Part shown: in pieces, positions 1 to 8,007 of the stretch
Position numbering within the stretch: position 1 is the stretch's first letter
Layout: every line of letters begins with the position of its first letter
NCBI GenBank assembly: GCA_014237715.1
Contig: JAAZZG010000001.1
Location: forward strand, 298,374 to 362,373
DNA: 64,000 nucleotides
From: Acidimicrobiales bacterium
Lineage (GTDB): Bacteria; Actinomycetota; Acidimicrobiia; Acidimicrobiales; MedAcidi-G1
Direction of reading: 5' to 3'
Notes under the pieces: model-generated
What the model saw: only the letters and a program-made list of their open reading frames with translations
Database searches by the model: none
What the model was told of the DNA's origin: nothing
Translations under genes and position numbers: made by a program

Positions 1-37
1 GACGTAGGGCCGATCCATAGATCCGACGGTAGTCGGG

Positions 38-790
38 TCAGCCCGCGGTCAGGCCGCCGTCCACCGAGACAATGGCGCCGTGCATGCGGCTGGCCTCGTC
101 GGACGCCACGAAGGCGATCACATTGGCCAGTTCGTTGGGGTCCGCCATCTTCCGGAAGCCCATGTAGGGCTGCATGAGGGAGAAGTCGAGGTCGTCGGGC
201 ATGTCGAAGTTCTGACTCATGGGGGTGTTGACACCGCCCGGTGCGACGGCGTTGATCCGTACTGGCTCCTTGACGTACTCCATGGCCAGCGCCCGGGTCA
301 TGTTGACCACCGCGCCCTTCGTGGTGCTGTAGGCCACCGTGTAGGCCTGCCCCATTAGTCCGGCGTTCGAGGCGATGTTCACGATGTTGCCGTGGCTCTC
401 GATCAGATGGGGGAGCGCCGCTTGGGCACACCAGAAACTGCCTGACACGTTGATTTCCATCATGCGGTTCCAGCCCTCCTCGCTGGTGTCGGCCACCCGC
501 TCGGCCCACACCACGCCGGCGATGTTGGCCAGCACGTCGAGGCGTCCGTGGGTGGTCACTGCAGCGTCCACCGCTGCGACGCAGTCGGTGCGCCTGGAGA
601 CGTCACCGGTCACCGTGGTCATGGTGCCTCCGGTGTCGTGGACCTCAGCAGCCACGGTGTCGAGACCAGCGACGTCCCGGTCGAAGCCAACGATCGTCGC
701 CCCGTCGCTGGCCATGCGCAGCGCGGTGGCCCGCCCGATACCCGAGGCCGCCCCGGTTATGAGGGCCACCCGTCCGTCGAACCGTCCCAT
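38..790 (-). CDS. SDR-family NAD(P)-dependent oxidoreductase
   Basis: This is a classical short-chain dehydrogenase/reductase of 250 residues, the usual length. The nucleotide-binding motif TGAASGIG is at residues 12-19, NIAG follows in the middle, and the catalytic YSTTK (Tyr-x3-Lys) lies near residue 155. The PGGVNTP stretch after it is typical of the cofactor-side loop. It should oxidise or reduce an alcohol or ketone in the cytosol; the substrate cannot be read from the sequence. The start is placed at the ATG ending at 790 because GGGAGGAT lies just upstream. An ATG 45 bases further out lacks this support and adds a non-homologous tail. It stands alone at the window edge, so nothing nearby suggests a pathway. 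Confidence 0.9.
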   Translation of the reverse strand: MGRFDGRVALITGAASGIGRATALRMASDGATIVGFDRDVAGLDTVAAEVHDTGGTMTTVTGDVSRRTDCVAAVDAAVTTHGRLDVLANIAGVVWAERVADTSEEGWNRMMEINVSGSFWCAQAALPHLIESHGNIVNIASNAGLMGQAYTVAYSTTKGAVVNMTRALAMEYVKEPVRINAVAPGGVNTPMSQNFDMPDDLDFSLMQPYMGFRKMADPNELANVIAFVASDEASRMHGAIVSVDGGLTAG

Positions 791-884
791 ATCGCATCCT
801 CCCGTGGCTTCAGCCGTGTGGCGCTGATCGCCCATTTGAAGGTATCGGTCACCCGTCCGGTAGCAGGAGTCGGGCCCTGCTGGC

Positions 885-1562
885 TCACATCCGGTGGTCT
901 AGACGGCGGGGTCCGGACGGGCCGGGATGCACAAACTGGTCGAACTCTCGACCTCTGGGGCAACGGAAGGCGACGCTGATCCGCGGGCCGGCAGAGGACG
1001 CCTTGGGTACGCAGTGTTCGAATCGCTGCTGAACCGGCCCGCACATCACGAGCAGGTCGCCTGCTGTCAGAGTCCATGCCAGTGAGGTCCCACCACCACG
1101 TGGTCGAATTCGGAACGTGCGGGGGCCACCTGTCGAGATGAGGGCCACATCATTGTGGAGGCTGCCCGGACGATGGCGGTCACCGTGCCAGGCCACACCG
1201 TCTCGGCCATTTCGGTAGAGGTTGGCCCAGGCGGCCACGTAGCCCCTGCGGTAGTGGGCAGTGAGAGCACTGGCCATGGAGCGCAAGGGGGCCGACGGTT
1301 TGCTGATGCTGGTCGAGAGTCGGGGTTCGAGAACCTCGTGGTCGACCATCCAGCGGCGGTGGCTCCGCCAGGGAAGGGCCTCGAGGAGGTGGAGGAACAG
1401 GTCGTCAGCTCCCGCTATCCATCCGGCCACATGGTCGATCCTGCAGTCCTCATCGAGGTCGGTCTGTCGCATGGAGGACCCGAGCGGCGAAAGTCGGAGC
1501 GGACCGCCACCAAAGAGGCTTCCCTGAAGGCCCGAGGAGTGTGAGAGAAGGACGTTGGACAC
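885..1562 (-). CDS. AlkB-like 2OG-Fe(II) oxygenase (DNA alkylation repair)
   Basis: The protein (225 residues) looks like an AlkB-family 2-oxoglutarate/Fe(II) dioxygenase, which directly reverses N-alkyl damage in DNA or RNA. Iron ligands are visible as HxD at H126 and D128, with the distal His at H183 (FEHCVPK). The 2OG-binding arginines fit R194 and R200 in GPRISVAFR. The WxNLYxNGxDGVAWHGD stretch resembles the AlkB2/AlkB3 type. The GTG start has no Shine-Dalgarno. It sits 6 bases after TAAGAT, and a perfect LexA box lies 20 bases upstream, so the gene is probably SOS-induced and translated from a leaderless mRNA. The substrate class is inferred from the family. Confidence 0.9.
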   Translation of the reverse strand: MSNVLLSHSSGLQGSLFGGGPLRLSPLGSSMRQTDLDEDCRIDHVAGWIAGADDLFLHLLEALPWRSHRRWMVDHEVLEPRLSTSISKPSAPLRSMASALTAHYRRGYVAAWANLYRNGRDGVAWHGDRHRPGSLHNDVALISTGGPRTFRIRPRGGGTSLAWTLTAGDLLVMCGPVQQRFEHCVPKASSAGPRISVAFRCPRGREFDQFVHPGPSGPRRLDHRM

Positions 1563-1568
1563 GGTTCG

Positions 1569-1574
1569 ATCTTA
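1569..1574 (-). promoter_or_regulatory. -10 element of leaderless alkB-like promoter
   Basis: On the minus strand TAAGAT ends exactly 6 bases before the GTG start at 1562, so transcription should begin at or next to the start codon. Confidence 0.7.
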
Positions 1575-1581
1575 ACGGTGT

Positions 1582-1597
1582 TCGAACACATGTTCGA
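1582..1597. promoter_or_regulatory. LexA/SOS box
   Basis: TCGAACACATGTTCGA is a perfect 16-base palindrome matching the actinobacterial SOS box (GAAC-N4-GTTC core). It covers the region upstream of the -10 element of the AlkB-like gene, the expected place for repression by LexA. Confidence 0.85.
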
Positions 1598-1651
1598 GTC
1601 GTGGTCCCTGGTGGGACGTCTTCAGCGGGCGTGTCCGCTTCCGAAAACGAG

Positions 1652-1685
1652 GAAAGCCCCGCCGCCCAGAGGCGACGGGGCTTTC
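1652..1685 (-). terminator. Rho-independent terminator of the small membrane gene
   Basis: Perfect 10-bp arms GAAAGCCCCG and CGGGGCTTTC enclose a 14-base loop. On the minus strand the stem is followed by CTCGTTTTCGG. It lies 14 bases past the stop of the gene at 1699-2019 and separates it from the SOS gene downstream. Confidence 0.75.
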
Positions 1686-1698
1686 TGCTCGAGCTTGA

Positions 1699-2019
1699 TT
1701 AGCGAGCTACACCCTTACTGAGAGCCGAGAGCGCAGCGTCCTTCACCGGGATGAAGGCCGTGATCGCAAGAGCGGAGCCGATGTCGGTACCGAACTCGCC
1801 CATTCCCAGGATCTCGGTGGAGGCGCCGTAGCCCCAGCCCCCGATATCGCTGATCACGACGAAGAGATACGCCCAGATCAGGTTGAGGTTGGATCCCACG
1901 ACCGGAAGACCGCTCAGCATCGATCCGACACCAACTGTGTCGAGGATGCTGTTGATAACGGCCAGCACGCCCTGGAAGATCATTGCCAGGACGATGAGTG
2001 TCAGAATTGTTGCCATCAT
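1699..2019 (-). CDS. small hydrophobic membrane protein, unknown
   Basis: This 106-residue protein is not recognised. It is mostly hydrophobic. An N-terminal segment (about residues 3-27) and a second one (about 45-62) look membrane-spanning, then a Gly/Ala-rich amphipathic stretch runs to the end. The start is set at the Met-Met pair because AAAGGGG lies about 11 bases upstream; the longer reading frame to 2142 has an unlikely N-terminus. Unlike many genes here it has a 5' leader, a Shine-Dalgarno site and a strong terminator, which suggests a separately and perhaps abundantly expressed product. It could be a structural envelope protein or holin-like; neither can be shown. Confidence 0.6.
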   Translation of the reverse strand: MMATILTLIVLAMIFQGVLAVINSILDTVGVGSMLSGLPVVGSNLNLIWAYLFVVISDIGGWGYGASTEILGMGEFGTDIGSALAITAFIPVKDAALSALSKGVAR

Positions 2020-2170
2020 GATGTTGGTAACCCCTTTGGTTGTCTGGCGAACCCATTCTCCGGTGTGTCCGGATCGGGCCGCTGAGAAAATGGTAAACGA
2101 ACCGCAATCAAGGATCGCGGCATTCCCGTAACATAATCGCAATATCCGCGGTTGGGAAACAGGCTCCCAC

Positions 2171-2176
2171 TACTAT
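2171..2176 (+). promoter_or_regulatory. possible -10 element before SGNH gene
   Basis: TACTAT lies 9 bases before the ATG at 2186, slightly further than the 6-8 bases seen at other starts in this window. The surrounding 100 bases are AT-richer and lie between two divergent genes, so they probably hold both promoters. Confidence 0.4.
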
Positions 2177-2185
2177 TCCCGGCCC

Positions 2186-3244
2186 ATGAGAGAGCAGGAC
2201 GCGAGCCCACGCCGACGGGCCGCTCGTCTACTTGGGCTCTTGGTGCTGGTACTGGTTGGCGCGAGCCTGCTGGCGCCCGACACCGTGGATACGTGGGCCG
2301 ATACCCGTGATGCCGGTTGGGAGCGGGCCACGGCCCGAGCTTGGGCCGACCCGATGGGGAACCTGTCCCGCCGTCTCGCATTCGACGCCCCCTTCCGGTA
2401 TGTCGAGGACCTGCTGGACGGTGCGGACCCGGCTGTCGCCGATCCGGCAGTCCGGCCGACTCCCGTCACTCCGTCGACCTCGGAGACCCCGTCCAGTTCC
2501 GAAGCTCTCCCGACAGGGGAGGTCCCGTCGACCTCGGAAGGCCGCAAGGCTCCTGACGCCCCTCCGACTACTCGTGCTCCCAGAATCGCCGATGCGGGCC
2601 AGCCGCTACGGGTCCTCGCCGTGGGCGATTCGCTGATGCTCGACCTGCAGTACGGCCTGGAACGCGTGCTGGACCAGCGGACCGATGTGCGAGTGGAGGG
2701 GCGGGGTGCCCTGGGCTTCGGCTTCACGGTGCCCCACTGGGACTGGGACGACGACGTACTGGTCGACTACGACCGTCTGGTGGCCGACGTGGCGCCCGAC
2801 GTCGTGGTGGTCATGATCGGCGCCAACGAGTTTGAGGGGCATGCCATCGAGGGGGAGGATCTCGTTCCGGGGGGTCGGCAATGGCGGGAGGTCCTCTCGG
2901 TCCGGGCCGACGAGGCGATCGCCCACTGGCGGGCCGGCGGTGCCCACGTGTACTGGTGGACCACCCCACGGATGCGCGACGCCCGGTTCCTGACTGATGA
3001 CCTGAATGCCATCTGGATCGAGGCCGCCGATGGCTGGGGGGCCGGGGTCACCGTGATTGAGAGCATGGCCATCCTGGGTGACGTCGACGGGAGCTACCGA
3101 GAGGTCTTGCGGGATGAGACTGGTGTCGAGGTGCCTCTACGCAAGGACCACGGCGTCCACTTCCATGAGGTGGGGGCCGACCTCTTGGCCCGGCAGTTGG
3201 AGGACCGTCTCGTGCGAGATGGCTGGGTGGTGAACCGCCCCTAG
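2186..3244 (+). CDS. membrane-anchored SGNH/GDSL hydrolase
   Basis: A single N-terminal transmembrane segment (about residues 14-30) is followed by a Pro/Ser/Thr-rich linker (about 88-140) and an SGNH hydrolase domain. The nucleophile motif is GDS at 147-149, the oxyanion Asn is in GAN at 212-214, and the C-terminal catalytic Asp/His lie in DHGVHFH (from D321). The fold is that of DUF459-like or OafA-associated SGNH domains, which add or remove acyl groups on surface glycans. An extracytoplasmic catalytic domain is inferred. Its stop codon shares the palindrome CTAG with the convergent DUF2304 gene. It opens a surface-polysaccharide locus. Confidence 0.85.
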   Translation: MREQDASPRRRAARLLGLLVLVLVGASLLAPDTVDTWADTRDAGWERATARAWADPMGNLSRRLAFDAPFRYVEDLLDGADPAVADPAVRPTPVTPSTSETPSSSEALPTGEVPSTSEGRKAPDAPPTTRAPRIADAGQPLRVLAVGDSLMLDLQYGLERVLDQRTDVRVEGRGALGFGFTVPHWDWDDDVLVDYDRLVADVAPDVVVVMIGANEFEGHAIEGEDLVPGGRQWREVLSVRADEAIAHWRAGGAHVYWWTTPRMRDARFLTDDLNAIWIEAADGWGAGVTVIESMAILGDVDGSYREVLRDETGVEVPLRKDHGVHFHEVGADLLARQLEDRLVRDGWVVNRP

Positions 3245-3672
3245 TCCCGCTCCTGGTCTGGTTCACCGTCAGAATGTTGGGGTCGCCCTGGCTCGGTCCC
3301 GTCAGGGCTGGCGGAGAGATCGCTGATGGAGGTAGAGCCCTCCACCGGCCCTCGCAGCAGTGCCAGTTCCTCGGCCAATGCACGGACCCGCTTCTCCAGA
3401 CGGGAGAGCTCGTAGGAAAAGTGCATGGCCACCAGCAGCAGGAAGCCGATCGCCAGCAGCAGGAAGAGCGTGGGCTGGTACCAGATGCCCAGCCGGTCGG
3501 CGAGTCGATCCAGAAGGGTGGGCACCGAGGCGGCCACGGCCAGGACCAGGCCCACCGTCAGCCACAGGACCGAGTACTTGGCTTTCAGAGCGCCCCGCCG
3601 GACGAGCCGAATGATGATCAGGACGGCCGCCACGGTGAGGGCGGCCAGGAGAGCGTGCGTCGGACCGGTCAC
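3241..3672 (-). CDS. DUF2304 membrane protein
   Basis: A 143-residue protein with three likely membrane segments (about residues 5-22, 35-55 and 65-85), then a short coiled coil rich in Glu, Arg and Leu and a disordered charged tail. This is the layout of DUF2304 proteins, which are usually coded next to GT2 dolichyl- or polyprenyl-phosphate sugar transferases. That holds here, since the gene overlaps the GT2 gene by 4 bases. It probably anchors or assists the transferase at the membrane (inference). Confidence 0.8.
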   Translation of the reverse strand: MTGPTHALLAALTVAAVLIIIRLVRRGALKAKYSVLWLTVGLVLAVAASVPTLLDRLADRLGIWYQPTLFLLLAIGFLLLVAMHFSYELSRLEKRVRALAEELALLRGPVEGSTSISDLSASPDGTEPGRPQHSDGEPDQERD

Positions 3673-4400
3673 GGCGTCGTATCCGCCCTTCGGGCCCCAT
3701 GGGTCCGTCGTGGACGGCCGCCGGGCCCGCCTGCCACCAGGACGATGAGAAGTCGGACGAAGTGGTATGCCAAGCGGAGGTTCCGGTTGGACGCCGTCCC
3801 CGCAGAGCGGTCGCGCATGGTCACCGGCACCTCGTGCACGGTGAATCCGTGGCGTACGGCCAGGACCAGGGCCTCGACTGACTCCATGTACTCCATCGGG
3901 TACTCGGTGGCGAAAAACTCCAGAACCGGTCGGCGGAAGGCCCGGAAACCTGATGAGGTATCGGTGAACCGCTGACCGCTTATAGCGCCCACCAGTTGCC
4001 GCAGCAGTGCCATGGCCACCCCCCGACTCCGTCCGACCTGATAGCCCCCATCGTCGACGAAGCGGCTGCCGATGACCATGTCAGCGTCGTCGAGGGCAGT
4101 GAGGAGCGCCGCGACCTGAGTGGCGTCGTGCTGGCCGTCGGCGTCGAACTGGTAGGCCCGGTCGAAGCCCTCGCGTACGGCATGTCGAAAACCCAGGCGG
4201 AGGGCGCCACCGATGCCCAGGTTGAAGGGGAGGCGGAGGCAGGTGGCACCGCCGTCCACCGCGGCGAGGTACGTGCCGTCAGTGGATCCGTCGTCAACCA
4301 CGATCACGTAGTGGTCTGGGACGTGGGTGGCAAGGTCGGCTAGGACCGCCGGTAGGGCGTCAACCTCATTGAAGGCTGGGATGATGACGGCGGTTCGCAC
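3669..4400 (-). CDS. GT2 glycosyltransferase (polyprenyl-phosphate sugar synthase type)
   Basis: This is a GT-A fold family 2 glycosyltransferase of 243 residues. Visible features are the N-terminal IIPAFNE motif, VVDDGSTDGT near residue 35, and the metal-binding DADGQH near 88. The later GSRFVDDGGY and SGFRAFRR segments are typical of DPM1/GtrB-like enzymes that charge a polyprenyl phosphate with a sugar. The product would feed the polytopic GT39-like enzymes of this locus, which use lipid-linked donors. The C-terminal segment is hydrophobic. It is translationally coupled to the DUF2304 gene. Confidence 0.9.
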   Translation of the reverse strand: MRTAVIIPAFNEVDALPAVLADLATHVPDHYVIVVDDGSTDGTYLAAVDGGATCLRLPFNLGIGGALRLGFRHAVREGFDRAYQFDADGQHDATQVAALLTALDDADMVIGSRFVDDGGYQVGRSRGVAMALLRQLVGAISGQRFTDTSSGFRAFRRPVLEFFATEYPMEYMESVEALVLAVRHGFTVHEVPVTMRDRSAGTASNRNLRLAYHFVRLLIVLVAGGPGGRPRRTHGARRADTTP

Positions 4401-4405
4401 GATGA

Positions 4406-5383
4406 TCAGTATGCGTCGAAGTCGAGGAACTCAAATGCCGTCAGGCTCAGGTCCTCTTCGACCAGTCGGGGGATGCCGTCGTCATCGAAGGCGTGGAGCA
4501 CGATGCCCAGGGGGCTGGGCATGAGGCTACGAGGCAGCGGGAAGCCACCACCTCGGAGCAGAGGGCTGGCTCCCCAGTGCAGGACCATTGGCGTGCGGTG
4601 GTGTCGAGCTAGTACCGCGGCGATGCAGCGGGCCGACACGGGTTCGACGGCGGGACGTCGCGCCAGGACCTTGAGCAGGACGGCCACCCGGAACGGTCCG
4701 TAGCGGCTGCTCGTGCTGACGAACGCCACGTCCTCTCGGAGGTGGAGCACGTAGCTCGCTCCCGGTCGGGCCAGACGCCACCGCAGTAGGTCGGCCGTCC
4801 ATCGGGTGCCGTGGCCGGTGCTCGGGGGCGTAGTTGGCAGGGGAAGGGCCTGGTCGGGGAGTGGGCCGGCGAGTAGATCTGCGTTCACCGGATGACTGGT
4901 GGCCGGGATGCCATCGGGAACCGGGACTAGGAAGCGGGCTCCGAAGTCAGACAGGTGCCGCCAGCCGAATGTCCCGACCATGCGGGGCAGGGACTCGGCG
5001 TTGGCGACTCCGAGAATGCCGTCCAATCCGTCGGCGGTACCCACCCGGTAGCTGTCCTCGACGGTCCGGCGAAAAGCGCCGGTTCCCCGGACATGGGGAT
5101 GGGTGGACAGGTCTACGCCCAGCCCCAGTCGCAGGTCGCGGCCCGGATCGGAACCGTCAGCCGCGTGAAACCGGATCGGCACCAAGGCGTAGTTGCCGAC
5201 GAGACGACCATCGTCGCGCGCCGTCCCCACCGAGGCGACACCTTCTGGATTCTCCCGGTAGTACCAGTTGAGGAGATCGGATCCGATGGGGGGATGGAAG
5301 CCGAACACGAGGTTGAGGAGGTCCGCCGTGGGGGTCAGGTCCCGTTCGTCGTCGGAGTGCCCACCGTTATCCGGTTCGGTCAT
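4406..5383 (-). CDS. GNAT-like acetyltransferase of the glycan locus
   Basis: A 325-residue protein whose first half reads as a GNAT acyltransferase: an N-terminal helix with a WYY segment, a beta hairpin (GRLVGNYALVPIRF), then an acyl-CoA loop region (VRGTGAFRRTVEDSYR, about residues 105-120) and NAESLPRMVGTFGWRHL. The second half is less conserved. Such proteins with a longer C-terminus occur in polysaccharide loci and may acetylate an amino sugar; the substrate is not visible. It lies 5 bases before the GT2 gene and overlaps the upstream small membrane gene by 4 bases, so the four genes form one unit. Confidence 0.65.
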   Translation of the reverse strand: MTEPDNGGHSDDERDLTPTADLLNLVFGFHPPIGSDLLNWYYRENPEGVASVGTARDDGRLVGNYALVPIRFHAADGSDPGRDLRLGLGVDLSTHPHVRGTGAFRRTVEDSYRVGTADGLDGILGVANAESLPRMVGTFGWRHLSDFGARFLVPVPDGIPATSHPVNADLLAGPLPDQALPLPTTPPSTGHGTRWTADLLRWRLARPGASYVLHLREDVAFVSTSSRYGPFRVAVLLKVLARRPAVEPVSARCIAAVLARHHRTPMVLHWGASPLLRGGGFPLPRSLMPSPLGIVLHAFDDDGIPRLVEEDLSLTAFEFLDFDAY

Positions 5384-5736
5384 GGAGCTGGCTGGTCTAC
5401 GGGCCGGCTGCTTCTAGATGCGAGGGCCACCGACGCGATCAGCAGCAGCCCACCGACGATGGCGCGGAATCGGGCCCGCCCGGTGCAGTCGACCGCACTG
5501 TCTGCGACAGGATCGCCTTGGGCCGGGAGGGGCGAGGTGTACACCTCGCCGATCGGATGGTCGTCGCCGAGCATCCCAACCACCGGCGTCCGGCACCCGA
5601 TCTCCGGGGTGGCTTCGAACGAAAACGTCTCGCCTCCCGGCAACGGTCGGCTGAACGGGGCCAGGAGCACCCACAGGCCAACCAACAGGGCGGCAACCGC
5701 CCACCACTGCCGTCGGGTTGGCCGGGAGCGGGTCAT
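5380..5736 (-). CDS. small two-TM membrane protein, unknown
   Basis: A 118-residue protein with one membrane segment near the N-terminus (about 11-29) and another near the C-terminus (about 90-108). Between them is an extracytoplasmic loop of about 60 residues that holds two cysteines (EIGCRTP and VDCTGRA), perhaps disulfide-bonded. I do not recognise a family. It is the first gene of the GNAT-GT2-DUF2304 unit and overlaps the next gene by 4 bases. Confidence 0.65.
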   Translation of the reverse strand: MTRSRPTRRQWWAVAALLVGLWVLLAPFSRPLPGGETFSFEATPEIGCRTPVVGMLGDDHPIGEVYTSPLPAQGDPVADSAVDCTGRARFRAIVGGLLLIASVALASRSSRPVDQPAP

Positions 5737-5806
5737 GGGCTGGTAATCCTACCGGTCGCAGATCCGAGGCTCCGGGCCGGTCCGGAGCCCGACGCTTCCC
5801 GGGTCG

Positions 5807-5812
5807 TACTCT
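5807..5812 (+). promoter_or_regulatory. -10 element, leaderless start of second SGNH gene
   Basis: TACTCT ends 6 bases before the ATG at 5819; there is no Shine-Dalgarno sequence. Confidence 0.65.
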
Positions 5813-5818
5813 CGCCCT

Positions 5819-6628
5819 ATGTCTGGTTCCCCGATCGGTTCCACGCCCCGGGCCTGGGCGCGCCGTTGGGCGTTTCTGGCCCTGCTGGTGGTCGCCGCGC
5901 TGGTGTCCTTCCTGCTGTCGGTGGCCAGTGACCGGCCGGTCCTGGTGGTATCGATCGGAGACAGCGTGACCTACGACGCTGATCCGGGACTTCGCGCTGC
6001 CCTGGAGGCCACCGGGTCGGTGGTGGTCGACACGCGCTCCATTGGCGGGGTCGGCCTTCTGCGTGCGGGGATCGATGACTATCTGGCTGATGCGTTGTCC
6101 GACGACCCCGCTGTGGTGGTGGTGATGCTCGGCGGTTGGGACCTCGGAGAGATCGTGGCCGATCCGGCCGCCTATGCAGTACGGCTGGACGAGGTCGCCG
6201 ACCGTCTGACGGCAGACGGGGCACACGTGGTGTGGCTGGCTATGCCGCCCACCCCTCCGGGCGAGGGCATCGAGGAGGCTCGGCAGACGGCCAACGGGCT
6301 CTTCGGTGAGCTTGCTGACCGTCGCTCCGACGTCGATTATGTGGCCACCGGACCCCTTTTGGGTGACGAGGCCGGCGCCTTCACGCGTTTTCGGACCGGG
6401 GTGATGGGCCTCGACGTCCAGGTCCGGAAGGTCCGCGATGGACGCGACGACGGTCACCTGTGCCCGGGAGGCGCGGCCCTGCTGGGTCGGGCGGTTCTCG
6501 ACCTGATGGTGGATCGTTTCGACGTATCCGAGCCCTCAGGCGAATGGTGGGCGGGGGAGTGGACGACGGACGCCCGCTACGACGATCCGCCCGGGGCCTG
6601 TGCAGCCATGGCGACGTCCTCGGGATGA
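5819..6628 (+). CDS. membrane-anchored SGNH hydrolase (second copy)
   Basis: A 269-residue SGNH hydrolase with one N-terminal membrane segment (about 17-37). The nucleophile is in GDS at 47-49, an oxyanion Gly block is in MLGGWD, and the C-terminal Asp/His pair is in DGHLCPGGAALLG. It has no long linker, unlike the first SGNH gene at 2186, and similarity is confined to the catalytic motifs. The role is probably acyl transfer to or from a surface glycan. The last 52 bases overlap, head-on, the 3' end of the GT39-like gene on the other strand. Confidence 0.82.
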   Translation: MSGSPIGSTPRAWARRWAFLALLVVAALVSFLLSVASDRPVLVVSIGDSVTYDADPGLRAALEATGSVVVDTRSIGGVGLLRAGIDDYLADALSDDPAVVVVMLGGWDLGEIVADPAAYAVRLDEVADRLTADGAHVVWLAMPPTPPGEGIEEARQTANGLFGELADRRSDVDYVATGPLLGDEAGAFTRFRTGVMGLDVQVRKVRDGRDDGHLCPGGAALLGRAVLDLMVDRFDVSEPSGEWWAGEWTTDARYDDPPGACAAMATSSG

Positions 6629-8007
6629 ACCGCGGGTTGAATCTCCGGCTGGCCGGCGGGCTGGCGGTGGCCCCACCAGTCAAGGAACGCGTCGGCAGCG
6701 ACAGCGGCCAGTATCACGATCGAGGTCTCCGCCGCCGTCCGGTACCGGGTGTTGCCAAAGGCGCTGGCCGCAGTGAACGTCACGATGGGAATCCACGCGG
6801 CCAGTACCAGCAGTGGACCCCGTCGACGTCGGACGATGACCATGCCGGCCACCGCTACGGGAACCAGCAGGGCGAATTGTGCCAGGCCGAGGACCGAGAC
6901 GGCGAACGATCGACGGTCCGCCAGCACGTCACGCCGTAGCTGCCCGATGGGCTCATAGACGCCCCACATGCGCCCCACCCGAGCCGGCACAACCACCGAG
7001 AGCAAGCGCCCCCGGTTGGCAGAGATGTACGAGGTGGCCCGTTCACGGACCACCTCGTCGCGCTCGACCTCACCCATTAGCTGGCCGTCCGCGCCGTAGG
7101 GGGTGGGCAGGCCGCAGTCCAGATTCCAGTAACCGAGGTCGGGACCGAAGTAGGTGGCGTCGCAGTTGGACTGGACCATCACGGTCCCCACCCCGTTGGA
7201 GAAGAGGACCGGCGTGTCGAAGGCCATCGTGTTCCGGGCGAACCACGGCAGGCACAACAGGATTGCCGTGAGGCCACAGATGCCGTACCGGATGATCCGC
7301 TCCCGCCATGGAAGGATGGCCCGCCCTAGGACCACGGCCGGGACCAGAGGCAGGAAGAGCACCAACTCGGCCCGGGTCAGGGCAGCAAGACCGCCGACCA
7401 GGCCCAGGAGTGCTGCGGCTCGTCGGGTCGGCGAGCGCCAGAAGCGGACGCCCACCAGCATGGTGGCCGCGGCGGCCGCGATGGCCGGCGTCTCGGCCAT
7501 CAGGAGTCCGTCGCTGACCCACACGAAGGCGTAGGTGGAAGTGATCGCAGCGGCGATCAACCCCAGTCGCTCGGAGCGAACCTCTCGTCCCAACAGGCCC
7601 ATGAGGATGATTGCCGGCGCCCCCAGAAGAGCCGAGACGACCTGCTGTTCGATAATCGACGTTGCTCCGAGAAAGGAAAAGACCCCCAAGAGGATGGCCC
7701 ACACCGGAGGATGGCCGGCCGTTCGCTCCAGGTGGCCGATCGGGGTCTCCACCACAGAGGTCCCACCGTCGGTGAGCGGCACAGCGTCCATGCTGCCGAA
7801 GAGGTAGCGGAAGGGTTCCGGAAAACCCAGGCCATCAGCCCACAGGTTGGCGGCAAGGTGGTAGCTGGATGCATCCCCACTAAGCGGATTGTTCGCGGCG
7901 ATGAGGATCAGGTGGGCCAGTCGGAGGACCAGTCCGGCCATCACGATCAGGGCCAGACGTCCCCGAAAACCGGAGGGACACGAGAGTTGGAGCGGTATTG
8001 CGTTCAC
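6577..8007 (-). CDS. GT39-like polytopic glycosyltransferase (copy 1)
   Basis: A 476-residue integral membrane protein with about ten hydrophobic segments. The first extracytoplasmic loop carries the acidic motif PLSGDASSYH, like the catalytic Asp of ArnT/PMT-type (GT39/GT83) enzymes. TAGHPPVW follows near residue 95. These enzymes move a sugar from a polyprenyl-phosphate donor to an acceptor outside the membrane. It is a close paralogue of the gene at 8933-10330: the same loop motifs recur, including ESNCDATYFGPDLG-type and RVGRMWGVYEP-type stretches. The GTG start overlaps the deacetylase stop by 4 bases. Confidence 0.85.
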   Translation of the reverse strand: MNAIPLQLSCPSGFRGRLALIVMAGLVLRLAHLILIAANNPLSGDASSYHLAANLWADGLGFPEPFRYLFGSMDAVPLTDGGTSVVETPIGHLERTAGHPPVWAILLGVFSFLGATSIIEQQVVSALLGAPAIILMGLLGREVRSERLGLIAAAITSTYAFVWVSDGLLMAETPAIAAAAATMLVGVRFWRSPTRRAAALLGLVGGLAALTRAELVLFLPLVPAVVLGRAILPWRERIIRYGICGLTAILLCLPWFARNTMAFDTPVLFSNGVGTVMVQSNCDATYFGPDLGYWNLDCGLPTPYGADGQLMGEVERDEVVRERATSYISANRGRLLSVVVPARVGRMWGVYEPIGQLRRDVLADRRSFAVSVLGLAQFALLVPVAVAGMVIVRRRRGPLLVLAAWIPIVTFTAASAFGNTRYRTAAETSIVILAAVAADAFLDWWGHRQPAGQPEIQPAVHPEDVAMAAQAPGGSS

